Virus record (IMG/VR): IMGVR_UViG_3300025828_000035
Coordinates: 1-48,977 of that record
Length of the DNA stretch: 48,977 nt
Reading direction: 5' to 3' (one strand)
From: a virus
How positions within the stretch are numbered: the first letter of the stretch is position 1; every line of letters begins with the position of its first letter. A program made the position numbers and the translations under genes. The notes below the pieces were generated by a model. It was not told the origin of the DNA. It was given only the letters and a program-made list of their open reading frames with translations, and made no database searches. This document shows, in pieces, positions 7,644 through 17,001 of this stretch.

Positions 7644-8597
7644 ATGCCAGACGTACAATATATTGCACCATTATTCAAATTAGCAAGACGTGATCCATTT
7701 ACGGTACCAACACGCATTTCATATTCACAATGGTCAATGTATGAGAAATGTCCTAAACAATGGGAACTTGCATACATCAAAAAGTTAGCACCATTCACTC
7801 ATAGCATTGAAACAACATTTGGTACTGCATTTCACGAAACAATGCAAGAATACCTTACGGTATTGCTTACAAAAGGTGTGAAGCAAGCAGATTGGATGAA
7901 TTTCCGAAATACGCTTACAGAAAAGCTCAAAGCAGAATATGCGAAAGCTGTTGAACAGACAGGAGAGCATTTTTCCAATAAACATGAATTGGGTGAGTAT
8001 TTAGAAGATGGCGTTGCTATTCTAGAATGGTTTCAGAAGCGTCGAAGACAATACTTTAGCACGAAGAATACAGAGCTGGTTGGTGTCGAATTAGATTTAT
8101 GTGTGCCAGCATCAGAAAAAAATGCAAATGTATTTTGGTACGGATTCATAGATTTAGTAATTAGAAACACTGCAACTAATACCATATCAATCATTGACAT
8201 TAAAACCAGTCGAATGGGCTGGAACAAATGGCAAAAGGCAGACAAATTAAAGGCTGCTCAACTCATAGCATATAAGACATACTTTTCAAAGCAGTATGGC
8301 GTACCAGTAGACAACATTGACATTGAATTTTTTATAGTTAAAAGAAAGCTTCTTGAAGAATCAATGTTTCCGCAAAAGCGAATTCAACAGGTAAGACCGG
8401 CATCTGGAAAACCTTCACGAAACAAAGTACAAAAACAAATTGATCAGTTTGTTGAAGAATGTTTCCAACCCGATGGTAAAAAAGTTGAAGATCGAAAATA
8501 CATGGCTGTTGCTGGCAAAGGGGCAAAGAATTGCAAATATTGCTTCGCAAAAGAACGATATGATTTATGCCCAATGGAAAACCGTATCCGCGAATAA
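7644..8597 (+). CDS. RecB/Cas4-like PD-(D/E)XK exonuclease with Fe-S cluster
   Basis: 317 residues. Nuclease core: GTAFHE at 60-65, GFID with D170, IIDIK with D185 and K187, and the QLIAYK motif with Q206. Four cysteines are placed as in Cas4/AddB-type 4Fe-4S nucleases: C36 in YEKCPKQW, then C297, C300 and C309 at the C-terminus. It would degrade single-stranded or flap DNA in phage recombination or replication. No helicase gene adjoins it, so it probably acts as a separate subunit. Confidence 0.85.
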   Translation: MPDVQYIAPLFKLARRDPFTVPTRISYSQWSMYEKCPKQWELAYIKKLAPFTHSIETTFGTAFHETMQEYLTVLLTKGVKQADWMNFRNTLTEKLKAEYAKAVEQTGEHFSNKHELGEYLEDGVAILEWFQKRRRQYFSTKNTELVGVELDLCVPASEKNANVFWYGFIDLVIRNTATNTISIIDIKTSRMGWNKWQKADKLKAAQLIAYKTYFSKQYGVPVDNIDIEFFIVKRKLLEESMFPQKRIQQVRPASGKPSRNKVQKQIDQFVEECFQPDGKKVEDRKYMAVAGKGAKNCKYCFAKERYDLCPMENRIRE

Positions 8598-8640
8598 CAA
8601 TATTTACAAACTTTACACATATTTATATAAAAAGGTAAAT

Positions 8641-9369
8641 ATGAGTGAATTTAAATTTGAATCTGAATATAGTCGAGAATGTCCGCAATGTAGTGATTTA
8701 ATTTTTCATAAAAATCAAAGGGCATTAAACCAAGCTATTCGAAATGGCAGTAAACCTTGCAAAAAATGTACCGCGAAGAATCAGTATGAAAAACGAGTAC
8801 GTGAAGGAACGTGGAATTGTACAAATAAAGGACAAACATTAAAACGAGATAAGCCGAAATTTTGGAAATTATGTCCATCAGATGGTTGTGATGAATTAAT
8901 GGGATATACAACATTACATATGTTAAAACAAAATCCAACTACTGTTTGTAAAAAGTGTGCGCGTAACACTGATGACGTAAATAACAAGATACGATCAGCA
9001 ATACAAAATGAATCTGCAGAAACTAAACGACGTCGACGTACATCAGCTATCGCTAGATTAGAACGAACTATCACTGAAGACGGGAAAATGTTAGCTCCTA
9101 ATTATAATTTGAAATCAATACCGATATTAGAAACAAAGGCAAAAGAACTGGGTATAACAGATTTACAGCATGCTGAAAATGGTGGTGAATTTTATATTAA
9201 AGAACTTGGTTATTGGGTTGATGGATATTCTAAAGAAAAAAATATTGTATTTGAGTTCGATGAACCAGGCCATTTTGATAAAGATGGTTTATTAAAGAAA
9301 AAAGATCAAATTCGACAAAAAGAAATTGAAGAATATTTAAATTGTACTTTTATTAGGATTCGTGAGTAA
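8641..9369 (+). CDS. Vsr/EDxHD-like endonuclease with N-terminal zinc ribbons (possible free-standing homing endonuclease)
   Basis: 242 residues from the ATG at 8641; the frame continues upstream into the nuclease gene but MSEFKFESEY is the natural start. The N-terminus has paired CxxC knuckles (CPQC with CKKC, then a Cys set ending CKKCARN). The C-terminus, GYWVDGY followed by IVFEFDEPGHF, KDQIRQ and CTFIRI, matches the small Vsr-like nuclease layout of a strand-borne Asp, an E-x-D-x-x-x-H and a final FIRI strand. Such genes are typical mobile endonucleases in T4-like phages. It is flanked by unrelated genes and contains no intron, so it would be a free-standing version. Confidence 0.7.
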   Translation: MSEFKFESEYSRECPQCSDLIFHKNQRALNQAIRNGSKPCKKCTAKNQYEKRVREGTWNCTNKGQTLKRDKPKFWKLCPSDGCDELMGYTTLHMLKQNPTTVCKKCARNTDDVNNKIRSAIQNESAETKRRRRTSAIARLERTITEDGKMLAPNYNLKSIPILETKAKELGITDLQHAENGGEFYIKELGYWVDGYSKEKNIVFEFDEPGHFDKDGLLKKKDQIRQKEIEEYLNCTFIRIRE

Positions 9370-9382
9370 TTTTCATTATATT
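9354..9382 (+). promoter_or_regulatory. TAGGAT/TATATT promoter with start next to the ATG of gene 9391
   Basis: TAGGAT (9354-9359), 17 bases including TTTCAT, TATATT (9377-9382). The predicted start near 9389 lies two bases before the ATG at 9391. It overlaps the end of the endonuclease gene. Confidence 0.55.
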
Positions 9383-9390
9383 ATAGTATA

Positions 9391-9606
9391 ATGTATCAGC
9401 ACAAACACGCATATGTATATGAATATTTAATGAAACGTCATAAGCCTGACAGAGGATATGAACGTTGTTTATATACGTTGCTTACTGATATTGAAGGTCC
9501 TAATAACAAACAAAACAGAGAGATGTTAGAACGAGGATTTCGAATTGGTTATGGTTTCAAACCTAAACACATTCGTTATCGTTATGACGACTATCGAAAA
9601 AAATGA
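9391..9606 (+). CDS. Small basic hypothetical protein
   Basis: 71 residues, rich in Tyr, Arg and Lys, with no recognised motif or membrane segment. It is probably leaderless from the promoter at 9354. It overlaps the SLOG gene by four bases, suggesting coupled expression. Function unknown. Confidence 0.7.
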   Translation: MYQHKHAYVYEYLMKRHKPDRGYERCLYTLLTDIEGPNNKQNREMLERGFRIGYGFKPKHIRYRYDDYRKK

Positions 9607-9998
9607 AAATAGCTGTAATTGGTAGCCGAGATTGGCAGAGTAAAAGAAAACTCCAAGATGTGTTGGGTCGTTTAAAACGATTAGACCAGTCGGTTACTGT
9701 ATTAGGACAGGGAGGCGCAGAAGGTGCACCGCATATGGTAAAAAAGTATTCATTAGAATTTGGACTTCCTTATGTAGAATACAATGCATCATATACAGGT
9801 AAAAATATGTATTCTGCTATGCCAGAAGCATATTATGGCAAAAAGTATCATTTTTCACAGCTTCTTCATCGCATGACACTTATTGCAGATGCTTGCGATA
9901 AGATGATTGTACTTTCTGCAGGTAAATTAGACCCACAACTTGATACAGCAGTTAAACGAGCAAGAAAGAAAAACAAATCGGTTGTTATTCTCAAATAA
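9603..9998 (+). CDS. SLOG/DprA-like Rossmann protein (YspA/DUF2493 type)
   Basis: 131 residues. It opens MKIAVIGSRDW, and then has VLGQGGAEGAPHMVKKY, matching the GSRxW and GGAxGAD motifs of the SLOG nucleotide-binding superfamily; the third motif of a small residue plus IADACDKMIVL and a terminal SVVIL strand are also present. SLOG proteins bind nucleotides or nucleotide-derived ligands and often act in sensing or phage-host conflict. The ligand here is unknown. It is the last gene before the glycan operon. Confidence 0.65.
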   Translation: MKIAVIGSRDWQSKRKLQDVLGRLKRLDQSVTVLGQGGAEGAPHMVKKYSLEFGLPYVEYNASYTGKNMYSAMPEAYYGKKYHFSQLLHRMTLIADACDKMIVLSAGKLDPQLDTAVKRARKKNKSVVILK

Positions 9999-10031
9999 TA
10001 TATTTATATTAAAATAAAGAAAAGGTTACGA

Positions 10032-11483
10032 ATGGCAAAAAAGAAGATTCTGCTTCTGGCAGATGATCTACGGTTACCGTCTGGTATTGGAACTATTAGT
10101 AAAGAGATAGTTTTAAAGACAGTTCACAAATATGATTGGGTTCAAATTGGAGCTGCAATCAAACATCCAGAACAAGGAAAATTAGTTGATGCATCACCAG
10201 AATTTGTAAAAGAAACTGGAGTAGAAGATGCTTCAGTAAAAATTATTCCATGGGATGGTTACGGAGATAGAAATATACTATTTCAAGTAATTGAACATGA
10301 GAAACCAGATGCAATATTCCATTTCACGGATCCGAGATATTGGACATGGCTATATGCTCTAGAGCATGAGCTAAAAACACGATATCATCTTCCAATTATT
10401 TATTATTCAATTTGGGATGATTTGCCATACCCAATGTGGAATGCTCCTTTCTACGGCAGTTCGGATTTGATTATGGGTATTTCAAAACAATCTGACAACA
10501 TTCACAGAGAAGTACTAGGGCAGAATGGGTTCAATGTAGTTGATTTAAATCTAGATGAAGTTCATTTTGAAAAAGACTCATGGAATACTGTATATACTGC
10601 ATATGTTCCTCACGGATTAGATGATACATATTACAAGCCATTGCCTAAAGATGATGATGCATATCAAAAAATGTTCAAGCAACTAAAAACAGATAATGGT
10701 GTTGATTTCTTAGTAATGTGGAACAATAGAAACATTAGAAGAAAACTTCCAGGTGATGTTATTTTATCATTTGAGCATTTCCGAAAATCATTACCAGAAG
10801 ATCAACAAAACCGAGTAGCACTTGTTATGCATACTTCAATAGTAGACGGTAATGGAACTGATTTAAGAGCAGTTTGGAAAGCAGTAGCACCAGATGCTAA
10901 AGTATTATTTTCAGACAAGAAATTGGCTGCAAAAGATCTTAATGCAATGTATAATGTAGCTGATGTTGTCGTAAACATTGCATCAAATGAAGGTTGGGGA
11001 CTTAGTAGCACAGAAGCATTACTTGCAGGTACTGTCATTGTAAATACTGTTACTGGAGGATTGCAAGACCAAATGAGATTTGAGGATGAGAACGGCGATT
11101 GGATTACATTTGATCAGAGTTTCACCACAAACCATACAGGAAAATATAAGAAACATGGGGAATGGGCTAAGCCAGTATTTCCAAGTAATAGATCATTACA
11201 AGGATCGCCGGCTACTCCATATATCTTTGATGATAGAGTTCGTTTTGAAGATGTGGGAAACGCAATACTAGAGTGGTGGGAAACTTCAGACACAAAACGA
11301 CAAGAAGCAGGTATTGCAGGACGAGAATTTTGTTTGACACATGGATTAACAGCCAAGCAGATGGGCGAATCAATGATTCAACATATTGACTTTTTGTTCA
11401 CTCAACCAAAAGACGCTCGGCCTAGATATACATTTAATAAAGTAGAATCCACACAATACGAAAATATAGGTATTACCGAATGA
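10032..11483 (+). CDS. GT-B (GT4-like) glycosyltransferase
   Basis: 483 residues. The N-terminus KKKILLLADDLRLPSGIGTISKEIV is a GT4-type acceptor-domain start with a Gly-rich loop. The C-terminal donor site has NIASNEGWGLSSTEALLAGTVIV with the E-x7-E pattern. It is longer than typical GT4 enzymes, with an insertion near 195-235. It opens the 12.8 kb glycan operon, with AAAGGTTACGA before the start, and its stop overlaps the next GT gene. Donor and acceptor cannot be read from sequence. Confidence 0.85.
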   Translation: MAKKKILLLADDLRLPSGIGTISKEIVLKTVHKYDWVQIGAAIKHPEQGKLVDASPEFVKETGVEDASVKIIPWDGYGDRNILFQVIEHEKPDAIFHFTDPRYWTWLYALEHELKTRYHLPIIYYSIWDDLPYPMWNAPFYGSSDLIMGISKQSDNIHREVLGQNGFNVVDLNLDEVHFEKDSWNTVYTAYVPHGLDDTYYKPLPKDDDAYQKMFKQLKTDNGVDFLVMWNNRNIRRKLPGDVILSFEHFRKSLPEDQQNRVALVMHTSIVDGNGTDLRAVWKAVAPDAKVLFSDKKLAAKDLNAMYNVADVVVNIASNEGWGLSSTEALLAGTVIVNTVTGGLQDQMRFEDENGDWITFDQSFTTNHTGKYKKHGEWAKPVFPSNRSLQGSPATPYIFDDRVRFEDVGNAILEWWETSDTKRQEAGIAGREFCLTHGLTAKQMGESMIQHIDFLFTQPKDARPRYTFNKVESTQYENIGITE

Positions 11484-12730
11484 GAAAAGTAGTTATAGCA
11501 TCACCAGTACAGACACAAAGTGGTTATGGGCATCACGCAAGAGAAGTTATTTCTAATCTAATAGAAAAAAAATCTAAAGAATGGGATATCAAGCTGATTT
11601 CGTTGCCGTGGGGGCATACACCATTTTCATATCCTATTTCAGATGATTGGAAATCAAGATTCATTTCTTCGCAAATGCAAGAACAACCTGATATATGGGT
11701 ACAAATAACAGTTCCTAATGAATTTCAAAAGGTAGGCAAGTTTAACATAGGTGTCACTGCAGCGACAGAAGGCGACATTTGTCCTCCGGATTGGATTGAC
11801 AAAATCAATCAAATGGATGTTACTATTGTGCCAAGTGAATTTACAAAACAAGTAATTCTAAATACAGCACAAGCAACACAGAAATCAGTTGCTAGTAACA
11901 TACAGGTTATTCCAGAATATTTTGATGAAACATGTTATGATAATAGTAAACCGCTGATTGAATTAACAGGAATTGATCAAATAGAAGAATCATTTGCATT
12001 TCTTTCAGTGGGTCATTGGTTGCAAGGCAATTTAGGTCAAGACAGGAAAGACATTTCTGGAATGATACATACATTTTTCAATACATTTAAAAATCAAACT
12101 TCTGCTCCGGCATTGATTTTAAAAACATCAGGTGCAACATATTCAGTTACTGACAGATTTGAGGTTGAAAATAAAATTGCACAGATTAGAGACTTGCATA
12201 AGAAAGATCGTTTACCAAATGTATACTTGTTGCATGGAGATTTAACTGATGATGAAATGAATTCATTGTATAATCACCCAAAGGTAAAGGCAATGGTATC
12301 ATTCACAAAAGGTGAAGGATTTGGACGTCCGCTACTTGAATTTGCAACTACAGGCAAACCTATTATTGCTCCACACTATTCTGGTCCTGCAGACTTCTTG
12401 AACAAAGACTTCATCTGTGCTTTGCCTGGAGGAGTGACTCCAATTGATGCATCCGCACAAAATCAATTTCTATTGAAAGAAGCTAAATGGTTTACTGTTG
12501 ATTATCGTTATGCAGAAAAGATGTTGAAAGAAGTCAAGAAAAATTATAAAAAGTGGCTTGAATTAGCAAAACGTCAAAGATATTATGCAATTAACAATTT
12601 TAGCAAAAAAGCGGTAAGCAAACGATATGACGAATTAATAGAAATTATCGATAAAGGAACAGAGTCAATTCCAATGCAACAAGACTTGAAACTTCCTAAA
12701 TTGAATTTACCAAAATTACAAAAAGTATGA
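11480..12730 (+). CDS. GT-B (GT4-like) glycosyltransferase
   Basis: 416 residues. The N-terminus VVIASPVQTQSGYGHHAREV again has the GT4 Gly-loop. The donor region MVSFTKGEGFGRPLLEFATTGKPIIAP carries the conserved E-G-F-G-x-P-x-L-E motif, with the two Glu residues spaced as expected. It is paired with the preceding GT by a four-base overlap and followed by a 35-codon frame. Substrates unknown. Confidence 0.88.
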   Translation: MRKVVIASPVQTQSGYGHHAREVISNLIEKKSKEWDIKLISLPWGHTPFSYPISDDWKSRFISSQMQEQPDIWVQITVPNEFQKVGKFNIGVTAATEGDICPPDWIDKINQMDVTIVPSEFTKQVILNTAQATQKSVASNIQVIPEYFDETCYDNSKPLIELTGIDQIEESFAFLSVGHWLQGNLGQDRKDISGMIHTFFNTFKNQTSAPALILKTSGATYSVTDRFEVENKIAQIRDLHKKDRLPNVYLLHGDLTDDEMNSLYNHPKVKAMVSFTKGEGFGRPLLEFATTGKPIIAPHYSGPADFLNKDFICALPGGVTPIDASAQNQFLLKEAKWFTVDYRYAEKMLKEVKKNYKKWLELAKRQRYYAINNFSKKAVSKRYDELIEIIDKGTESIPMQQDLKLPKLNLPKLQKV

Positions 12731-12834
12731 GTACACGAGAAATAGCAGAAACTATAGTAGAATTAATTGAATCTACAACTAATACATATGACGCAGTAGA
12801 ACAAGTAGAAAAATATTTAGAACAATTATCATGA
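12727..12834 (+). CDS. 35-residue hypothetical protein within the glycan operon
   Basis: A small acidic helical frame (MSTREIAETIVELIE...) that overlaps the stop of the preceding GT and the start of the next by ATGA junctions on both sides. The double overlap supports it as real. Function unknown. Confidence 0.55.
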   Translation: MSTREIAETIVELIESTTNTYDAVEQVEKYLEQLS

Positions 12835-13475
12835 AAATTTCGTATGCGATACCAGTCTGTAATGAGATTGATGAAATCAAACGATTACTCACATTCTTAA
12901 TCGAAAATAAAAGAGATGAAGATGAAATTGTAATAGTATATGATTCAGTAAACGGCACCAAAGAAGTTAGAGAATATCTTGTTTCAGTAGACCCAGGAAC
13001 ATCGTATCAACCATTACAAGATTATCCTGTTAGATGGTATTCATATGATTTTGATGGTGATTTCGGGAAAATGAAGAATTGGCTTACTGATATGTGTACG
13101 GGAGATTACGTATTTCAGATTGATGCTGATGAGATGGTTGATAATTACTTATTTTCAGCATTACCTCAAGTTTTAGAACATAACCAAGTAGATGTAATAA
13201 TGGTTCCCCGAATCAATACGGTTGAAGGATTGACTCCTCAACACGTGTCAAAATGGGGTTGGCAAGTAAATGAAAAGGGTTATGTAAACTTTCCAGACTA
13301 CCAATGGCGTATTTATCGTAACTCAGAATCAATACGTTGGAAAAATCGAGTACATGAAGTGTTAGATGGGTACAAGACATTGAGTCATTTACCAAGAAAT
13401 CCAGAGTGGTGTTTGAAGCATCACAAAACAATTGCGAGACAAGAAAAACAAAATAATTTTTACGAAACGTTATGA
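12831..13475 (+). CDS. Family 2 (GT-A) glycosyltransferase
   Basis: 214 residues. ISYAIPVCNE starts a GT-A fold and YVFQIDADEMV supplies the DxD metal/nucleotide-sugar motif. A late block around WRIYRNSESIRWKNRVHE resembles SunS/WaaE-type GT2 proteins, which have a WRxhR...H-E segment. It starts at the ATGA overlap with the small frame at 12727. Confidence 0.85.
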   Translation: MKISYAIPVCNEIDEIKRLLTFLIENKRDEDEIVIVYDSVNGTKEVREYLVSVDPGTSYQPLQDYPVRWYSYDFDGDFGKMKNWLTDMCTGDYVFQIDADEMVDNYLFSALPQVLEHNQVDVIMVPRINTVEGLTPQHVSKWGWQVNEKGYVNFPDYQWRIYRNSESIRWKNRVHEVLDGYKTLSHLPRNPEWCLKHHKTIARQEKQNNFYETL

Positions 13476-13485
13476 AAACACTGTT

Positions 13486-14448
13486 ATGGAAAAAGACAAT
13501 TTAATTATATATGTTTCTTCTAGAAATAACTATGATATGCTAGAAGGAGAAGTATTAAAAAACATCGATATTGAAGGGTTTGAGTTTGTTAACGTAGATG
13601 ATAATTCATGTGAAGAGGAATTAGAAAAAGGTAAAGCTATTTGTAAGAAACATGATATAGTTTTCCTAGAAAATAAAGATCGTGGCGTACAAATGGCTAC
13701 ACAAACCTTAATTGATTTTATTAATGAGAATAGATCTAATTGTAAATGGATAGTGTGCTTTCAACATGATATATATCCTATATCTGAAAACTTTTTTAGT
13801 GAACTAGACAGTTATATAAAATCAGATAAATTAGAAGATTTTGGAATAATTGGGTTTAACGTTTTAGATCATGGCGGCTATACATTAAATAGTTATGACT
13901 TATTTCAACAAGGTGAGTCTCCATTGGGAATGATAGGGATGTGCCATTTATCGGTACAAAATCGATCTAAACGATGGCTATGTACAAAACAACAAGCAGA
14001 GTTATTAAAACAAGATGTTTGGAAAACTCCTTTTATAGTAGAATTTCCAATGTGGGCTGCAGTTGGAATTAATGTAAATAATTGGAATGAGTATATCATA
14101 CCAACCAATCAATATCATTTTCATTTGTGGTTACCGGATATAGCAATGCAGTTTAATTATAAAAATAAAGCGTGTTTAATCTTACCAGATTTATATTGTT
14201 TAAACAATCAGTCTTTGAAAGAAAAATACGATATAAATAAAAATTCAGCTCAGGGAGCAATGCGAGGAAATGATTATCATTTTGGAGAATATTCTAACTT
14301 CACCGCATGGAAAGAAAGATGGGGGTGGCATTATGAAAATGTTCATGAAAATTTTAAAGAAATACAAGATCATTACTCGAACACTCTTATTTTAGAATTT
14401 TTTAATCATGATATAAATAACGGACCATTAAGGAGTTTTAACATATGA
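13486..14448 (+). CDS. GT-A-like glycosyltransferase
   Basis: 320 residues from the ATG at 13486 (MEKDNLIIYVSSRN); an upstream in-frame ATG at 13432 would overlap the previous gene by 44 bases and is less likely. The features are a GT2-type start, FVNVDDNS as the first acidic motif, and WIVCFQHDIYPI where the second acidic cluster should be. The canonical DxD is replaced by HDI, so the donor site is unusual. No membrane segment was seen. Confidence 0.7.
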   Translation: MEKDNLIIYVSSRNNYDMLEGEVLKNIDIEGFEFVNVDDNSCEEELEKGKAICKKHDIVFLENKDRGVQMATQTLIDFINENRSNCKWIVCFQHDIYPISENFFSELDSYIKSDKLEDFGIIGFNVLDHGGYTLNSYDLFQQGESPLGMIGMCHLSVQNRSKRWLCTKQQAELLKQDVWKTPFIVEFPMWAAVGINVNNWNEYIIPTNQYHFHLWLPDIAMQFNYKNKACLILPDLYCLNNQSLKEKYDINKNSAQGAMRGNDYHFGEYSNFTAWKERWGWHYENVHENFKEIQDHYSNTLILEFFNHDINNGPLRSFNI

Positions 14449-15398
14449 ATATACTAGTAACAGGAGCAGCTGGATTAGTAGGCAGCCATACAACAGATTT
14501 ATTGCTTGACGCAGGGCATATAGTTGATGGAATTGACGACTTATCATATGGTACATTAGAAAACTTGTCAAATGCTATAAAAAATAAAAATTTTAAATTT
14601 ATACATGACAAAGTAGAAAATATTGAAAACTATAAAACAAAATATGATGTTATATATCATTTTGCATCATTAAAAAAAGCATGGGATGGTAGTGTATTGT
14701 CTGCAGATATATTAGACACAAATTATCATATGACCAAGATCTTGGTTGATCGTTGTTTGCGACACAAAACTAAGTTTATATTCGCATCTACTAGTGATAT
14801 ATACGGCAATTCAAAAACATTTTGTGAAGATGATGACATAACAATGGGTGCTCCTACAAATGTTCGATATTCATATGCATTATCAAAATGGTATAGTGAA
14901 CAACACATACTAAATACCTTTCAACAACAAGGACTAGAATGCACTGTGATACGTATCTTCGGATGTGCTTCAAAACGTTCTTCAAAAACATGGAGTGGAG
15001 GCCATGTACCATTATTTGCAAAATTAGCATCGCAAGGACAAGACATAGTAATACACGGCGATGGAATGCAAACGAGATCAATTTCCCACGCTAATGATAT
15101 TGCTACAGGATTTGTTTCAATATTGAACCATCCAAAAGAAACAAATGGCGAAATTATTAATTTAGGTACTAATGAGCAAACTACCGTAAAATACATTGCA
15201 GAATTTGTTAATTCATATTTCAGAAAAAAATCAAAAATAATATATGTGCCTGCAGAAAAAGTATTTGGTAACTATCAGGAAATATTAGTTAGATTTGCAA
15301 ATATTGATAAAGCTAAAAAAATATTGAATTACACAATTAAAAACAGTACAAATTCAGTAGTTCAAGAAATTTGTTTAGATTTAAAATTTAAAAAATGA
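14445..15398 (+). CDS. NAD-dependent epimerase/dehydratase (extended SDR)
   Basis: 317 residues. NAD-binding TGAAGLVG at 6-13, an ASTSDIYG segment carrying the catalytic Ser/Thr, and the catalytic pair Y144-x3-K148 in YSYALSK define an extended SDR of the GalE/RmlB type. A sugar nucleotide is the likely substrate, being 4-epimerised or dehydrated as the donor for the surrounding transferases. It overlaps both neighbours by four bases. Confidence 0.9.
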   Translation: MNILVTGAAGLVGSHTTDLLLDAGHIVDGIDDLSYGTLENLSNAIKNKNFKFIHDKVENIENYKTKYDVIYHFASLKKAWDGSVLSADILDTNYHMTKILVDRCLRHKTKFIFASTSDIYGNSKTFCEDDDITMGAPTNVRYSYALSKWYSEQHILNTFQQQGLECTVIRIFGCASKRSSKTWSGGHVPLFAKLASQGQDIVIHGDGMQTRSISHANDIATGFVSILNHPKETNGEIINLGTNEQTTVKYIAEFVNSYFRKKSKIIYVPAEKVFGNYQEILVRFANIDKAKKILNYTIKNSTNSVVQEICLDLKFKK

Positions 15399-16339
15399 AA
15401 ATAGCAGTAATAACACCAATTGGTCATTTAAATGGAGTATTAGATCTTCTGCATACAAAAGGAGAGGTAGTTCTTCATGAAACTGCATCAAAAGAGCAAG
15501 TTCGAAATTTATTAATTAATGATAATATCGATACTATACTTTGTAACCCGAATCAACAAACATATAAAATTGATGAAGAGTTATTGCAAGGAACGTCTGT
15601 TAAATTAATTAATACGTGTTCAACTGGTATGAATCATATAGATGTAGAATATTGTAACGATAATGATATCAAAATATTCTCGTTAACAAAAGATTATGAT
15701 TTAATTAAACAGCTTCCATCAACATCTGAATTAGCATTTGGATTAATGATGTCATTGATACGAAATATACCACAAAGCAAACAACATGTTTCTGAATATA
15801 ATTGGGACTATACAAAGTTTGTAGGTCGTGAAGTTAAATCATTAACAATTGGTATCATTGGATATGGTAGGCTTGGAAAAATGATGCATGATTATTGCAA
15901 AGCATTCGGAGCTGATGTAAAAGTATATGATCCGTATATACGAGAAGATATGGATGATGCATTTTTACTCAATACTTATTGCGAATTACCAATTATGTTC
16001 GAACAATGTGATGTTATATCATTACATGTACATGTAACGCCAGAAACGACTTACATGATTAATAAAAAATTACTTGGATATAGTAAAAAATCTCCATATA
16101 TTATTAATACCAGTAGGGGAGAAATAGTTAATGAACAAGATATTATAGAAGCATTGGAAAATAAGGTTATATCGGGATATGGTGCAGATGTAGTTGAAAA
16201 TGAATTTGACAATCTAAAAGCATCTCCTATTATACAAGCAATGAATCGAGGAGAAAACATAATAGTTACACCACATACTGGTGGAATGACGATTGAAGGC
16301 CAAACTAGAGCATATAAATGGGCAGTAAATAAATTATGA
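15395..16339 (+). CDS. D-isomer-specific 2-hydroxyacid dehydrogenase
   Basis: 314 residues. The Rossmann motif GYGRLG lies at 156-161. The catalytic triad is placed as in SerA/PdxB: R241 in NTSRGE, E270 in the VVENE segment and H294 in TPHTGG. It would oxidise a 2-hydroxyacid or reduce a 2-oxoacid with NAD(H). In this operon it may supply or tailor an acidic sugar or a small acyl substituent. The exact substrate is unknown. Confidence 0.9.
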   Translation: MKIAVITPIGHLNGVLDLLHTKGEVVLHETASKEQVRNLLINDNIDTILCNPNQQTYKIDEELLQGTSVKLINTCSTGMNHIDVEYCNDNDIKIFSLTKDYDLIKQLPSTSELAFGLMMSLIRNIPQSKQHVSEYNWDYTKFVGREVKSLTIGIIGYGRLGKMMHDYCKAFGADVKVYDPYIREDMDDAFLLNTYCELPIMFEQCDVISLHVHVTPETTYMINKKLLGYSKKSPYIINTSRGEIVNEQDIIEALENKVISGYGADVVENEFDNLKASPIIQAMNRGENIIVTPHTGGMTIEGQTRAYKWAVNKL

Positions 16340-17001
16340 AACGTCCAAAAAAAATATATTTAGATCAAAATACAATTAATGATTGTATACAATCAATTGA
16401 TAACTTTAAAGTAGAGTTAGATTACATTGAATATGATATTTCATACTTTAAAGAATTCGAACGAATAATTATAGTAGGACTTCAACGTTCCGGCACAACA
16501 TTTACAGCTCAAGCTATTGCAAAAACATTGAATTATAAGTTTATTGATGAAGGCGCATTTGGAGTAAAAAATTCAAAAATATTTAAACAATTGATTCAAC
16601 AATCAAATATCGTTGTTCAAGCTCCTTCAATGACTTATAAAATACAAACGTTGGTATCTGAAAATGATTTAGTAGTTTTTATGAATAGGAAGTGGTCAGA
16701 CATAGTAAAATCAGTTTATCGAAAAAATAACAAATTGAGTAATTGGATTTTCATGAAAACAATGTATGAGGTAGATAAATTTTATTTTACAGACGCAGAT
16801 CCCAATTGTTTGGATACGTTTAACACTCATGTAGATATCAATAGTTATTATCTAGATTCATATTATAAAATTTGGAAACATTATCAATCTAACGTTATTA
16901 AAAATAATATAACATTGGATTATGAATCAATGAAAAATCATCCGTTATGGATTGATAAAACTCAAAGAACTAATTTTTCACCGAAACAAACAGGAATATG
17001 A
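16336..17001 (+). CDS. Sulfotransferase-like P-loop protein
   Basis: 221 residues. VGLQRSGTTF at 47-56 is the 5'-phosphosulfate-binding loop typical of PAPS-dependent sulfotransferases. A following FMNRKWSDIVKSVYR segment fits the 3'-phosphate-binding motif (R-x(8)-S). It would transfer sulfate from PAPS to a sugar hydroxyl. It overlaps both neighbours by four bases. It is slightly shorter than typical carbohydrate sulfotransferases, and a nucleotide kinase role cannot be fully excluded. Confidence 0.75.
   Translation: MKRPKKIYLDQNTINDCIQSIDNFKVELDYIEYDISYFKEFERIIIVGLQRSGTTFTAQAIAKTLNYKFIDEGAFGVKNSKIFKQLIQQSNIVVQAPSMTYKIQTLVSENDLVVFMNRKWSDIVKSVYRKNNKLSNWIFMKTMYEVDKFYFTDADPNCLDTFNTHVDINSYYLDSYYKIWKHYQSNVIKNNITLDYESMKNHPLWIDKTQRTNFSPKQTGI

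Noticed and set aside
8440-8640. N-terminal extension of the Vsr-like endonuclease
   Set aside because: The frame is open upstream but overlaps the RecB-like nuclease gene; the natural start is the ATG at 8641.
13432-13485. Longer start of the GT-A-like gene
   Set aside because: It would overlap the previous GT gene by 44 bases; the ATG at 13486 begins right at the first strand of the fold.
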